Shown: positions 18,522-32,190 of the stretch, in pieces
How positions within the stretch are numbered: the stretch's first letter is position 1
Layout of the letters: the number at the start of each line of letters is the position of its first letter
Assembly: GCA_907163375.1 (NCBI GenBank)
Contig: CAJQUW010002102.1
Span: 1 to 64,000 of the forward strand
Source: Prostheceraeus crozeri
Lineage: Eukaryota; Platyhelminthes; Polycladida; Euryleptidae
Length of the DNA: 64,000 nucleotides
Direction: 5' to 3'
Position numbers and translations under genes: made by a program
Notes under the pieces: generated by a model
The model's database searches: none
The model's input: only the letters and a program-made list of their open reading frames with translations
Told to the model about the DNA's origin: nothing

Positions 18522-21469
18522 GCGACAGTCTGACATAAGTCCTCAATTGAAGAATCTGCGTGATCCAATCAGATTGCTTCTTCATCCCCCAAGACGACAT
18601 AGCATTAACATAGGCCAGGGCACACACAATTCAGACAACTACAGATCTTAGATAATTGTTGGTCATTGGCATGAGGTCAGATCATCGATATATTTCATTT
18701 TAAATCAAGTAATAATAGCCAAAACGACAATATAATGCACTAGAAAACAAAAATATTCAAAATTTTGCAGATGTACTTTTGAATCAAGATTACTCATTTG
18801 ATATTTCAGAAACTGGAGCAAAATTTCAGTATGGGGACGGTTTTCGTCAAGACCATGTAGGAGCTAACAAATTCAACCGATCCCCACAAAATTATGAGTT
18901 GATGAACATGGATGCAAACCAATTTTAACATGACTTCCAGTTTGCATATTAATGGTGATAGCGTAAATACGTTAATAGTCATCGATTTTAGCGGGAAAAT
19001 TACATGTACAATGTCACACGCAGCTTCAAGTAACTTAGAAGCATAAACGGAAATTCCTCCGCGCGCACATTGTTAACGGGCATATATACACTTAGATAAT
19101 ATCTACATTTACCTGCATCTCAAGTCTTGTCATGATCTTGAGTTAAACGGTCCCCAGAAAGACTGCCGCTGCATGTACCGGTAGATAGGCATATACCTGC
19201 GTGTATACCGGCTTGCATCGTTGCATTTTAAAATCACGGATTGTTTGTGTGATGAATTATTATCAACACAGGTCAACCATATCAACACCACGGTGTGGGG
19301 AGGGGGAATGGTCCTGTCACATTATAGCTGTGGTCCTCGCAAAGCTAAGCCGGCCAACCAACGCTTCTGCGACTTTTAGTTTTAGCGCATTTTCAGACTT
19401 TTCACCAAGCATCGTTTGTACTTGTATTTGGACAACTGGAAGATCAGATTTATGACCAAAGTTAAAAAGGAGTTTTTGAAGGTCTGAATTTTGCTGCTTT
19501 TTGCAAACATTGCAAAGAAGCGCAATATGAGTTCTGCATTTTAAAAATATGTGTCTATGACTATCATACCATAGACATTGAATAGAGTTTTACAAATTCA
19601 AATAATATGCAAATACTATTTGACTAGAGTTGACTAGAGTTGTTGAACATAAGACAAAGCTGCAGAACATCACAGGCACATTACAGAAGTCATTTTCTGT
19701 CTCTTTCTGATTATTTGAATTATTTCGGTATCTGTAAATCGTCCTTCCTTTTTATAATCACATTTGAAGCTACTTGGAGCTGTAGATTACAATATTGCAG
19801 AAATTTTAGAATGATTGCTTTTGAAAGAAATTCTTTCATATTTCATGTTCTCACATTTTAGTTAAATTTCATTGTCAAATGAATCCCATCAATCTCTTCA
19901 TGCACACCTATTGACATCGTAAATAGCAATCATAGGCCTATGGTGATTTATAGGCAAATTCAGTAAGATACCTAAACATTCAAAAATCGTTCATAATTGC
20001 TGATTTTAATGCTTAATATACGAAGATGATCTAGTTAGATAAAATGAATAGAACCACTAGAAAGTTCACACACGAAATATCTGTATCTCATGTTTCATGT
20101 GATGAGCGACATTTTAGATGGTAAGGAGGAGGAGAAAGTCACACTCTCCCACCCCGTCCCCCCTGATGCGCTTTATGAGAGCATTCAGAGCCCGGCATGT
20201 ATAGGGCAAAATTAGGATATGAGTAGAACATGCACGTAATTCTGCGCAGAGTAATACACTTAGCTGTTGAAGATAATTGCTTAAATTCTATGTGCCGGTG
20301 GGATTTCTATGGGTCGATAATTGAAAATTCCTGTGAAATGGAACTTGGAATATAAAATAGATTTATCCCATGGGAATTCCAGCTTATTCTGCAATTCAGC
20401 ATGTGTCTGATGTGGCTGATGTGAGGCCAACATTTTTGCTCTTTTCTGGATGGGCATCCATGGCGCCTAATTTTCAGCGTAGAAGACGCCACCGCGAAAG
20501 GTGTACGTCAATATTTTGGCAAATTCTCATTTTGACAATACATTTGTAGATAAGACAAACGAATGAAATATTAAAATTCGCCTCATGTTCAGTAATGTTG
20601 AGCATGAACTCATTACTGCTTACGGGAAAAACCAAGAAATAACAAAGCTTAAGGCAAACCGCAATTTGCAAAATTAAATTAACCAAATGATGAAGAAAAA
20701 TATTCAAGCCATAGCCTTTTAGTCACGCGGATTTCAAGTTTACTTGACGATTATATTGCTGTGCCGATGCTGTACTTGAAAATTTTGGCAGCTATAGTTT
20801 ATAACGAAAGTACAATAAACAAAGTCTATCCTCGAAAAGGTTTTCTGCCTTCCCTGGTTTCCTGTGTGCACTGTACAACACCCATTTTTTATGTAATTAT
20901 TGCGGACAGATTGTCATGGAGAAGTGAGTAAATATGGTGGGCAGCAATAGCAATACTTCGGATGCCGGCCCGAAGTAGACTGAAACCCCTTGGGACCTAA
21001 GCGCCCTCGGATTTATAGTCTATGGTGGACACTCATCATGTACCATATAACTGCATTATGAATCCCTCACTAAAATACCTTACCGCGGATACGGCGGGTG
21101 TATTTATTTCTTTTTAACAATTAGGTTGATTCTCTCATTTCATCAAATTGTCATTTAGGTTGCTTCTTTGATATGGTTCGTATCTGCCATTTTGAAGCCG
21201 GATCGCATCAGCCACTTTATCGTGTTGACCACTTTAATTGTGCACATCATTTTATGAATCTCGGACGACATATCTTGATCATGTTCATCAAAATTGATAT
21301 AAACATCGATTACCTACCGCCTTTCACTATAATAAAATATGAATCTGAAATGTTATCATCGCATTTCTCATTTGAGACGATAAAATTGCTCCCATGAGAA
21401 ATGAGAATTCGGCGAAACATTGCAACAACGTTATACATGCTTAATTTCCTCATATTTTTCTTATTTCAG

Positions 21470-21664
21470 GCGTTGCAGGCAAAAGAAATGCAATAAAATA
21501 CGAGTGCTGTGAAAATCTTTACATCGACCTGACATTCAAAGTTTTAATACGAAGGCGGAAACTCTATTACATTTTCAACTTAATTGTACCATGTTTTCTC
21601 CTATCTTGCCTCTGTCTACTCAGTTTTGTTATTCCTCCTGACGCAGGGGAGAAAATCTCATTCG
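21470..21664 (+). CDS. nAChR exon, loop C to TM2 start, alternative copy 1
   Basis: 195-bp exon between a cttatttcag acceptor and a G|GTGGGT donor. Its phase fits the exon at 15014-15303 (one base carried over) and the 87-bp exons downstream. It encodes loop C with the vicinal cysteines that define alpha subunits and both flanking tyrosines (YECCENLY), then the pre-TM1 basic cluster RRRKLYYIFNLIVPCF, all of TM1, the short cytoplasmic loop and the start of TM2 (PPDAGEKISF). The Glu of GEKIS predicts cation selectivity. A second exon of identical length and phase lies 2.36 kb downstream, so this copy is probably chosen mutually exclusively with it; joining both would duplicate TM1. Confidence 0.93.
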
Positions 21665-24019
21665 GTGGGTGCACCTTTTTGACTTTGTTGCTTTTTGAAG
21701 ATGCAAACTATGGCTTTTCTTGTTGTATCTGAGAAGAATCTCGTCTCGCTTACGTCTCTGTTCCTTCAACAACAGCACATCCTTCCATTAACTCATGCAC
21801 TGTCAAAACACCGTCTTTAGGTTGAGCCATATCAAAATTGCACATAATCGATGGAGTTTCGTTTATCTTATGTGTTATATTTGTGTCACTGATTGATTAT
21901 TTGATTATCAATTTAGAGCACTCAACACTGTTTGAATACATAATTCAATTTCCATTCGACGACTCCTGCACAATCGTATAATCTTGGTACTCATCGCAAC
22001 TGATGTCAGTTTCTGCAATAAGTGTGGTGTGCACTGGAACATGTCTCCTTTTAAAGGTCGAGTCAAATCATAGTTTGACAAGCCATTCTAATGCTCAAGT
22101 GAATTCCAGAAGTAGAGCAACATATTTAAGAAGGGATTCATAACATTCACATGAATCATATCTTGGGGTTCTACACTCCTATCCGACCTTAAAAGACACT
22201 TTGCAACAAAAGAGAGAGTTTTAATTCACACAATAAATTAGCGTAATCCGCATCGCAGAGTTAAATCAATAAAACTGACGAATGAATGGATATTCTCCAA
22301 TACAACAGCCAACCAATACAATAACTTCTATATATCTAAGTTAAGATGCAGCATGTTTGATGTGCACAGTTTCTCTACTTCACTGACCTACACATTTGAT
22401 TAGGCAATGACTTTCTTCAGGATCTTAGTACATAAAGTAATGTGAACCGCTGATTGCAAACAAAGTGGAATGCAAAGCTTTTCTTCACTGAACAAAGAAA
22501 AAAATTGCTATATCTGCTTTTTTTCAAGATGGCACTGCAACTTGTCTGATCGGTGATCAATTTGTTGCCTGCATTAGAAATCAGTTGGCAACATTATTAT
22601 GCATCTCATCAGAATCAGACATCTACCTGAAAATGGGACACAATGTTCCTTCGACGTCTGGACTTTCTGCCCTTCTAACTTCGTGAATTTCTCAATTATC
22701 GACTGCTTCACAGAAGATGCACCTTCGACTTCGGCTCGAGCTTTTTTATGGTTGACTGGCGATGTCGAGGTCTGCTCTGTCCAATCGTATTGATGAACTC
22801 ATGCAACTCATACTAAGGAATTGTAGATTCTTTCACGCACATGTCTTTAGAAATTGAACTTGATTTGATGGGAAATGCTTAGTTTATGCTGCATATCTGC
22901 GGCAATGATGATAACAACATCAACAATGCTCAATTGCCTGAATCTTGTATATCAAGCTGTGATTGACAGGGTGTTCTGCAATTATTTGTAAACACAAAGC
23001 AGCCAAATACACAATTGTTTCCGGAAGTATCTGTCATTCGCGATCCATGCATTCTTTCTGACAAAGAAGTATTGCTGTCTTTTTAATCAGGTTTTGAACT
23101 TTGATTATATAATATTTAATAATGAGTCACAGCTTGATCAACTTGAACGTCATCAACCACAAAAATGTAGTTATTGCAATGCCGGGCACAGTAATTTTCA
23201 TAAAGAATTCTATGAAAAAGTCTTTAATCCTCATTGTGTTATATTTTCAGTTATTTGAAAGTATGAAGCAATGAATTTTATTACTATTGCATGTTGAATC
23301 ACTACGAGTACAATTCGCTATTAATCTTGATAATTAATACTTCAATCGCTGCATTACATCAATTAGAGTGAAATGCACATGCATATGCTGTCGAAAACAA
23401 TGAGGAACTCAATGCGCTTCAAAGGACAAGGGAAAACAATAAGTAATTCAGCACTTACATCGAGCAGTTATCACTTTTGCAAGCGAAAGTGCCCTCCTAT
23501 GCAATAGCAGATTGTTTCAGGGTACCGAAAATATCAATTGATTTATTTTGGAACATGGCTGTTAATAGCCATTAATAGTCATTAATTAAAGCCAAAGCCA
23601 CCTGGTATTGATCTCATACCGATCTTGAAATAAAAATCCGTAAATCTTCAGGTCAATTTTTTTCAATTTCATTAGCAGTTGTTATAAGTTTTTAATGATT
23701 TAGGAGAAACAACGTAGATCATCACACGCTGCATGACTCGTTTTCCGAGAAAAGTTAAGATAATAGTGGTTCATCTATTGTTTCGATTTCTCCGAAAGAG
23801 CTTCATATAGGCAGTAAATTTCAAAATTGAGTAATATTTCCCATCAACTATTAAAGAGTACTTCGAGAAATTATGCGAATTCTTAATGCAATTCTCAAAC
23901 AACGGACTGTGCCCGGCTATGAACATTTGTTATATTGACAAGCATATTATTTCTATCATTGAGCAACGTAAAAGGTACGCTCGTTTACAAACTTCTAGTT
24001 TCTACCTCATCTCTGGCAG
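21665..24019 (+). other. nAChR intron between the two 195-bp alternative exons
   Basis: 2.35-kb intron. I see no gene or mobile element. If exon choice is by competing RNA pairings, docking and selector sequences would be expected here, but I could not identify them by eye. Confidence 0.7.
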
Positions 24020-24214
24020 GAATGAAAGGAATTCGTCACGTTACTCATTACCAGTGCTGTCCCAATCCGTATATCGACATTGTTTTCTACGTACGAATAA
24101 GGCGTCGAGCACTGTATTACACCTTTAATTTGGTGGTTCCTTGCATGTTGATATCAACAATGGCACTACTGGTTTTCTTACTGCCATGTGATGCGGGAGA
24201 AAAAATATCATTAG
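24020..24214 (+). CDS. nAChR exon, loop C to TM2 start, alternative copy 2
   Basis: 195 bp, the same length and phase as the exon at 21470-21664, between tctctggcag and a G|GTATGT donor. It encodes [20 protein letters not shown], then [20 protein letters not shown] and CDAGEKISL. Loop C cysteines and tyrosines, the TM1 Pro-Cys and GEKIS are kept, while loop C residues between the cysteines and the second Tyr (PNP instead of ENL) and most of TM1 differ from copy 1. This is typical of old, functionally diverged mutually exclusive exons. No stop or shift is seen, so it is not a dead copy. Confidence 0.92.
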
Positions 24215-26414
24215 GTATGTGTTGTCTTTGAAATTTTAGTGAATTTTGTTTGCGTCGATTTTCCCAAATACTTTGTCGTTTTGACGTTTATAACTGTTGA
24301 TTTAAAGTTTCATTTATTCTGTCGATACTTTCTTCAGCTTAGCGCTAATGTTAATGAGTTAATCTCATTTGAGTAAGAACCAAATTGAATATGAACTGAG
24401 TACTCTGTCTATATAAATACTTCATCGAAAGAAAGTATCGACTCTGCATGATAAGTTTCATCCATAACAATTTATCAATTTCAAACGTACATGCTTATTA
24501 TACAAATTCGTACATGTTGTCCTTAATTTTTACTTGCATGTTTCGATATATGCATATTTCGATAATGTTTTACAATTCTAAGTTGTCTAATTCCTATCTA
24601 GTGGATCTCAGACAACAGATATAACAAAAATGATTCACATATGAAATAAAGCTGCCCTTAATTCATGTCATGTATATAATAAACACTAATATAGATTACA
24701 GACCTGGCATTATTCTGTCAGTAACTGTTCTGTCATAGTGATGATGTATCACTATGCAACGACAGTGTACGTAATAGTCTGATACTCTGCTTAGAGACAT
24801 CTTCTCATGGCAATGTTGTTATAGATTCGACATATATTTCTGTCTGACTTGTCACTTGACTTAATCTTATCTATGCATAAATAGTAATATTTCTTGATTT
24901 TTGATAATATACAGGTATTGATAAATCTCATTGTCAGGAGATATACATGTAATATCGAAAATACTGAAATTCTACGCATAAAATTTGTGTGAGTTATCAG
25001 ATCACCATAGTGATGAGTGTAATTTTTGCTGCATTGCTATATGTAGATGTTCACATGCATTTTGCTAATCTGAATATGTCAATATTATGTCTATAGCATA
25101 AAGTTAGTGTGTTACTTAATGCTCAGATTGTCGCAACTAGGCAAACTAGATCAATTTAACAAATAATACACATAATTCAATTCAGTGCATGCTGTACTTG
25201 TATTTGCCCACTGATTTCAGCCTAAAATTCAAGAGATAAATAGTCATGATATACGAGTATCAAAACTGTGTATTATCCTGGTCGAAGTCAAGGTGAACAG
25301 GTCGCTTTTGATACGTGCTGATTCAAGTTTCATAACCATGAAATCCATGGGAAGACCTACTTAATTCATAATTTCATAAGTATCCATTGTTTCTAAGTGA
25401 AATCTTTTACAATTTCTATGTAACAGCATTAGATTTAGCAGGATGAAAAAAGTTTCCGTTATAACCTATTTTCATAATGTGAGGGGCAGGATATCTTTTG
25501 ATGGTCGGCTATTTTTCAAGGAAAACTACAAAATTGTGTGTTTATTGAACGTGCATATTGTATAATTGAACTAGATTCACATTGAAGGAAAAACAAAGTT
25601 CCTCAACCTAACGTATTTTGGAAACTTGTAAATTCCAACTTCAACCACTGAAAGACACTTTGCTAATCGAATATGCAAAAGTCTGGGCATTACACGAGCA
25701 ATACCCAAAGTGTGAAAATTTATTGATTCTCGGCTATTGTCAATGCCCTCTCATTCTGGAGTCTGTTTTCATCAAAGATAATCAAAAAAACATTATCAAA
25801 TGAACGGATTTTATCATTAACTTTGTATCTTGAACAGTAAATTCTCTGTCTGAATTCACTCGCAGTCTTTCTAAGAAACTTTGACTTTGCAAGGTAAATG
25901 ATTCCATGATTCAATTTCCTTGATTTTAGTGTAAATTGAGTTCCTTTTGATTTTCCGCTGTTTGGTTGCACCGTTGAAGATAGAATTTTCAAGTTTCCGA
26001 AGCATGCTCGGTTAAATAATTGAAATTCTCTTTTTTAGATAAGAATATTGTTGAAATAAATTGGACTTATTGTACGATCCACTCTATTTGATTTTTCAGC
26101 CTGCAGGTTTCTTACTTATCCTCGTAATCTTAAGTAAAAATCTTGAATAGAAATCATTGCAGTGGTATGCAGATTGAAAACTGTGTAGAGTAACACGTGA
26201 TTTATTTTCTATGTCCTATCAGTTTGATTTCCAAATGCAATTGCAGATGCCTAATTTTGGATTTTGCGGATGCGAACTTAAGATTTTGAATGTTGCGGAG
26301 TATGCAGATTTAATGAATTTGATTAAGTGTCTGAATTTTGCTTTCTGAGTTCATGCTATTACAAGTATATCATGATTTCAACTACAACACTGAAGCTGAA
26401 AAATACTTCAACTA

Positions 26415-27837
26415 CAGGGTGCCCAGCAAAAAACCAGTAATTTCGTTTTCAGGTGATGATGAAAGTCACTCGATGATCAAAGACTTACTCGTCGCTTCAC
26501 ATGAATTGATCAGATATCTATGGTAATCTTTGTGATTCTGTTTCTCGAATCAAACTATAACTTATTGAATTGATCGCCCAGATTTAAGTTATGCGTTCAG
26601 TTCAACACGTTATCATTTCAAGCCATCATGCCGCAACTGACTGACTTGCAACGTCAAGTGATCGTTATCTTCAAAAGTGAACATCCTACATGGGGACTTG
26701 GACGATGTGCTGAAGTTCTTCCTAATTTCTTTTCTGAAATTTCACGAAATCAATTTTCGTTAGTGGCTCCGCGACTGAGGGATGATGGTGAGGAGGAGGC
26801 GATCGTGAGAAGACGTAGCTCTGGAACATCGAGAAAGTTTGAAAGTAAAACAATCGGTGCAACGACTCGCCATAACTCCTGAAGGATCACCGACTCGCGG
26901 TCATCACAGTTAACGACAGATCGCTGCTCAGTTGAATATCTCCAAAGGCAGTGTCTTCAATATTCTGAAGGAGTCAGGTCTGAAGTGCTACCGACGAATC
27001 AAGTGCCATGGCCTAACTGATCATCACAAGGAGCAAAGAGAAGCCAAAGCCATGGCAATGATCGACCGCTTCGAAGAAGGTGATGGATGGAAGAATGTCT
27101 GGTTCTCAGATGAATCATCTTTTATGCTCCGAGCTCTAATCAACAGACAAAACGAGCGCATTTACAGACAAGTTAGTGTGAAGACGGACATCGAAGAAAA
27201 GGACCTCTTGGTCGAAATTGATCGCCAGCAGCCGTCCATCATGTGCTATGGTGCGGTATCATGGCATGGTAAAACAGAACTGAGATTTATCGAAGGATGG
27301 GCGCCTGATCAAGGACATCTGCCGCCCTCCCGACGGAAGAAGAAAACCGTCAACCAAACGGTGTATAGAGAGGAAATGTGCCCAATGATGTTTTCCGACA
27401 TTAATCGTGTGATGGGCGACCAGTGGACTTGGCAGCAAGACGGTGCAAAAGCACATACTGCCAACGAAACGATTGCTTGGCTCAGACGGAATACTCCGGA
27501 TCTCATCCTTCCTTCAGATTGGCCATCTAAGAGTCCAGATCTGAATGTCATGGATTTTTGCGTTTGGTCACTGCTCCTTTCTCGTCTGCAGTCAGTGCGA
27601 TCCGAAATAACATCTATAGAGACACTGAAGGATGTTTTGACCAATGCATGGAATGATATCTCCGTAGAGATGATTAGATCAGCGACATCAGCATGGATAT
27701 CCCGCTTGAGGCGCTGTTTGTTAGCTCACGGAGGCCATTTTGAACACTTGTAATAGCGGTTAGTGTCATCTTTATTTTCTTACATGATGAAAAAATATTT
27801 TTTGGAGATTACTGGTTTTTTGCTCATGGGGCCGGCT
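26415..27837 (+). mobile_element. Tc1/mariner-superfamily transposon
   Basis: A 1.4-kb element flanked by TA at both ends (26413-26414 and 27838-27839). The inner part of the terminal inverted repeat is perfect over 17 bp (AGCAAAAAACCAGTAAT at 26425-26441 and its complement at 27808-27824); the outermost 10 to 13 bp are less well paired. It contains one transposase gene, broken by a shift and a stop. High integrity of repeats suggests a moderately recent insertion into the nAChR intron. Confidence 0.88.
26628..27753 (+). pseudogene. Mariner-type transposase, about DD37D
   Basis: The N-terminal piece (26628-26882, MPQLTDLQRQVIVIFKSEHP) holds a helix-turn-helix region. The second piece (to 27753) has RQIAAQLNISKGSVFNILKE, the second DNA-binding part, then the catalytic triad: Asp in VWFSDESSF, Asp in TWQQDGAKAH, and Asp in WPSKSPDLNVMDFCVW. 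By hand count 37 residues separate the second and third, which places it near DD37D families. The frame changes between about 26,850 and 26,880, and a TAA interrupts the second frame near 26,912, so at least two lesions inactivate it. All three catalytic residues remain. Confidence 0.85.
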
Positions 27838-28914
27838 TATATTGCAACATGGATAATTTTGAGGTTTCAATCACTCAGATTTAGTTGTTCGTCTTTTGCT
27901 GTTTGTCATTTCGGCCAATAATTTAGAACTGGGAAGATTTAGAAATCCGAGTGGTTCCAGGTACACGAAAATATGCGTACATTGCAGACACATGTATACA
28001 TTGCAGACCTACATATGAAGAGCCTGCTGAATTGCATTGTAAAAATAAATTAAAGAATAAAAGCAGATAGGCATAATTACATATAAGAATAAGTCAATTC
28101 AAAGAATAAAAAAACTTCTACATGTATGTCATTCTAATGCATGAATTTCTATGCACTTTCACACAAGCAGAAATCCTGCTAAAAAGATAGTAGGTCTAAA
28201 CTTCACAGGAGATAAAGTGAACAGCAATTTAGCACAGCATAACTGAATGAGCACATCATTGCTTTACTAACTCGGTAGGATTCCAAAAGGCATCTGACAT
28301 GATTTGACTGGTACTATCATATTGAACAGGAGATCGCAAATATTCTAAGGGAAACAGACATGTTTACAAAACTCATCAGGTGGGATATTTTACATGTATG
28401 TATTAACGTTATTTGCTGGGCTGCCATGTCTGTCCTGATAAATAGATAAGACGTTTATACTTTGATCAACATCAGTGGGGTGTATCTACAAACTAGAATG
28501 AAATTCAATTTTGAATATACATGCATGTGCTGTTTGCCCTAAATTGTATTTTTACATTTCTTTATATATATACTAGCATGAGGTCTGCCATAATTAATTG
28601 GTAATGAAAACAAATCGAACACGCGATATGGTTTTCGATAGGCTTCACCTCAAAGATAATACACTATTGCTATTCATAATTTTTGCTAAAAAAATTGACC
28701 TATAGTGACAATATTACATTATTTTTTCATGATAATAATCTGAATCTTTACGAAGATTTGGCTAATTATTGCAACCTCGAGATTTTTACTGCTGTGGATG
28801 TAGTGTAGAAGCGGATCTAGAAAATTAATTTTCGTCCGCCTATGCTTCTTATAAACATCATTATGATATTACATATCTATGCGTCTGATCTTCAATTCGC
28901 TTTTCATTCCGTAA

Positions 28915-29715
28915 GGGATAATTCACACATACGACGTTTTGCAGCACGGAAATCGCGCGGGTGTATGTTTAACATTGCAACCTATGGAGCTTTTCACACA
29001 CGTCGCGCGTTTTTCGAGTAAATCGCGCGATTTTGGTTTTGACCTACCAGTGATCTTCAATATCATGTCAAACTGAGGACATTTCTTAGTTCAGCATGAT
29101 GTGACGATTAAAACGCATTCCGAATGGTTAATTTTCGTTTGTGGGTAGTAGAACCGATTCTGTATGGAATACTATCTCTGATTTCCAAAGTGCTGATATT
29201 CTCGAACTTCGAGTAAATCAATCATTACTGTAGCGACGCAGTCAATGCGCATGCAACAGACGATGACTAAAGTCAGTCTTATGTCATCAATTTACATTTC
29301 GACTTCGTTCTCGACTTCGTTGCTCGGATTTTGGTGATTCACACACCAAAATAATTTCCAGAATATAAATAAGTTGATGACGCAATCGACCACTTTTATC
29401 AATGAACTGATTGAATAGTTGCTGAGATGTATAGCGCAACATTGTATGTAATAAATTTTAGATATTCTGAAATCAAATTTCCTACTGATTTCGATGAAAA
29501 CAATAAAACGATTGAAGCCTGCCTTCAGACTAATTTTGGTTCATGCCCATCTCCAATAGGCTAAGACACATCCACTTTCTATGTCTCATGAAATCGAGAG
29601 ATCGAAATGGTTTGCCTGATGATTGACAGTCGCAGAAATCGAAGTCCCATGTGAAAGGCATTCCATATTTTAGCGACAACCGCGTGGCAAAAACGTCACA
29701 TGTGTGAAACAGGCC
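28915..29715. mobile_element. PIF/Harbinger-like MITE
   Basis: An 801-bp element flanked by TAA on both sides (28912-28914 and 29716-29718). Ends are GGGATAATTCACACA and the complement of GGCCTGTTTCACACA; inner TIR parts share ACGTTTT. Harbinger elements duplicate a 3-bp TWA target, which fits. No transposase frame is present. A second, 5'-shortened and disrupted copy is at 53660-54856. Confidence 0.75.
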
Positions 29716-30601
29716 TAAGACCGGAGGCACACAGAGGAAGCCGCAAGCCAAAAGCCGTGCACCCATCTACTGACAGAATTATGTACGGCCGCAGACCTCT
29801 CTTGTAAAAAGTTTCCCGAAAATTCGGGCATTATTGTCAGGCTATTGTGTTATCTATGTGTGCGTGCATGACCTCGTTCAATGTTTGATAATTGTCAAAC
29901 TTGTCAAATTTTTCACCAAATAAAAAATTTCCCTTCAAAAATTGTAGGAATTTCAGTCGAACATTGATAATGTGAAATTTAACTATGTTTTGAGAATGAT
30001 CAACTGGAAACGTGAATTCTCCAGGGATGTAACTGAACAAAGGTTGACAAAGGTAAACAAACATTAACAAAGCATCTACAGAACATGCTCAAAATGTCCA
30101 TTAGGAGGATTGGCATTCCGTCATGATCAATAGAAACCGATAAGCATGTTCTTGTTTGTAAATTGAATCAATCGCATGCAACCGTGATTTTTCTTTTCAA
30201 GTTATGTATTAGATTTAACCTCTAGTGAAATAGCATGACGTGAGCTAAAAACATCAATTACATGAAATCAATGTCCAGTGAATTTAAAGGTCATAAATTC
30301 CTAATGTTAGGACTTGTTTTTCAAATTACTCAAAGTTTTCTTGGTAAGAATTCCATCATTTAGGCTTTGTGTAGGAGCAATGTCATCTATAACGATTGTC
30401 CTGTATTCGTTTGTCTACGACCAGATGCCAATGAAGTATGGCAAAATCTATTCCAATATCTGAAAAAGAGAGCGTCTTTAAATGATCACTTTCCGATGAA
30501 TGCATCCAAACAATTCTAACAAAGCATTTTTCTACAATTTGAAGAATCAGCAATTATTTATGACTACACAGACATAAAAAACACCTTACGGCATGCATGT
30601 A

Positions 30602-31502
30602 CAGGGTGTCTCACATGTCTCTGTCTCTGTTTCCTGTTGCTTCTGCCTTGTCTCCGTTTGCAGAAAGTTGCAACTATTCATGTGAAAGGAAAAATATTAT
30701 TAGATGGTGATTTTTTCTTAAGTCTCTCTTTTTTTCAAATGATTAAAGAATTAGTACACGTATTACACCAAATCCTTTGCCTATTTTTAAAACTATAAAA
30801 GATTTTAATGAATGAAAAATTCTATTTATTTGGGCAAGCATTGAAAAAATAAATGAATACACGCTTTCTTGGCAGTAAGCTTCCCTCTGTCCATAGTTGA
30901 TCTTTCCAATACTGAACTGTTGTTCGACCAGGCGCTTTACGATGGAATCTTTCTTCGTACTCTCTTATCGCTCTGGTAGCACTGTCGTAAGTAATTGCTG
31001 CACTAGCCAGAAATACCTTTTCTTGCATTGTAATTTCGAAGCCATCAAGAGCGAAAAGTTCGTCCGATGATGAAAACACATGGACATGAAAAGTTTCGAA
31101 GATGAAATGTGGGTTAGCGCTATTCACCGCAATTGTGCAATCAATCACAATTGAGCGTCGCTTTCGTCGTCACGAATATCGATTTCTTGACCTGGCCTGA
31201 CTTAGATTTCTTTCTCCGGTTTGTTGAAGCAGGCCTGCATAATTGCAGCAAATGAGGTGCGCCGTCCCCACGAGTGCGCATGAGTGCTATTATGATACAT
31301 GCATTTCATTTTGAAAAAAGGAACCGTAGGTAATAAACAGCTCAATATTGTTTTCTTAATCATTTAAAAAGAAAAGTCTTCTTAAAAATCATATTTGAAA
31401 GTTTTTTACTTTTCACATGAATAGTTGCAACTTTCTGCAAACGGAGACAAGGCAGAAGCAACAAGAAACAGATACAGAAACAGAGACATATGAAACACCC
31501 TG
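30602..31502. mobile_element. Non-autonomous DNA transposon with long terminal inverted repeats
   Basis: Ends are CAGGGTGTCTCACATGTCTC and the complement of an almost identical sequence. The inverted repeats match very well for about 85 bp (including gcagaaagttgcaactattc) and more loosely to about 150 bp. The interior carries a minus-strand piece (30822-31148) with ASAAITYDSATRAIREYEER and TTVQYWKDQLWTEGS, which resembles the N-terminal helix-turn-helix (DUF4817 type) of mariner-like transposases. No catalytic domain is present, so it is a deletion derivative. Confidence 0.8.
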
Positions 31503-31971
31503 CATATATTCCCTTGTATTATTTATAGATTCTTCAAATAACTTTTCACAATTGAGGCTTCAGATTTTCGTTGATAACTAATTGATGGCAAGTTAATTAG
31601 ATAGGTTATAATTTTATCTGCTATATAGTCTAGCAGGTCTAGCAATCAAACATATTTAAAGTAGGATGATGCAGAGTAAATGTTTTTGAAGTGATTTTAG
31701 TTGCATTTAATTAAACAATGCGTTGGAATGAAGGAATAGAGTTATTCGATGTATCTTCATTTAAGACAAGCACACATGCACCATGTGTCCCTCAATTTGT
31801 GATAATTCTATAACTTAGGAAAGCCTATCTACTTAAGTGATAATTTCTTTGATTGCGTCACATCGAAGCCGGCTCTGAGAATCTAGAGCATGCCGAAACA
31901 AAACTAAAGAAGCTAAGATAATTTCTATAGTTACAGATTTATGAAAAACAATTCGAAGCGACGGATTATTT

Positions 31972-32190
31972 GATTGCATAAAATATCTCAATTGATTAGA
32001 AATTAAAACGTCGCTGAAATCTATATAATACAAATTTAATTCAACCGGTTTCAAGTGGAAGCCAAAACAACTGAGGAAGAGTCAGAGCTAAAATTTGGCT
32101 TCCACTCGCAACTGATTGAATTAGATTTCTATTATCGAGGTTTCAGCGACATTTTCTTTTTTAATTAACTGAGATTATTTATATGCATTT
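31972..32190. repeat. Imperfect palindrome (short foldback)
   Basis: Two arms of about 97 bp pair around a loop of about 25 bp. Conserved stretches include gtcgctgaaa and gtggaagccaaa on the left arm and their complements on the right. No coding content; probably a foldback MITE. Confidence 0.7.

Larger units (their letters stand above)
15304..21469 (+). other. nAChR intron 1 (in window)
   Basis: 6.2-kb intron. Contents recognised: a decayed LINE on the minus strand (16560-17990) and a tRNA-like sequence (18449-18521). The rest, including 15.3-16.5 kb and 18.6-21.4 kb, shows no gene I can support. Confidence 0.8.

Noticed and set aside
24020-24214. A dead tandem copy of the loop C/TM1 exon
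   Set aside because: Equal length and phase, intact splice sites, no stops and conserved key residues argue for a working alternative exon.
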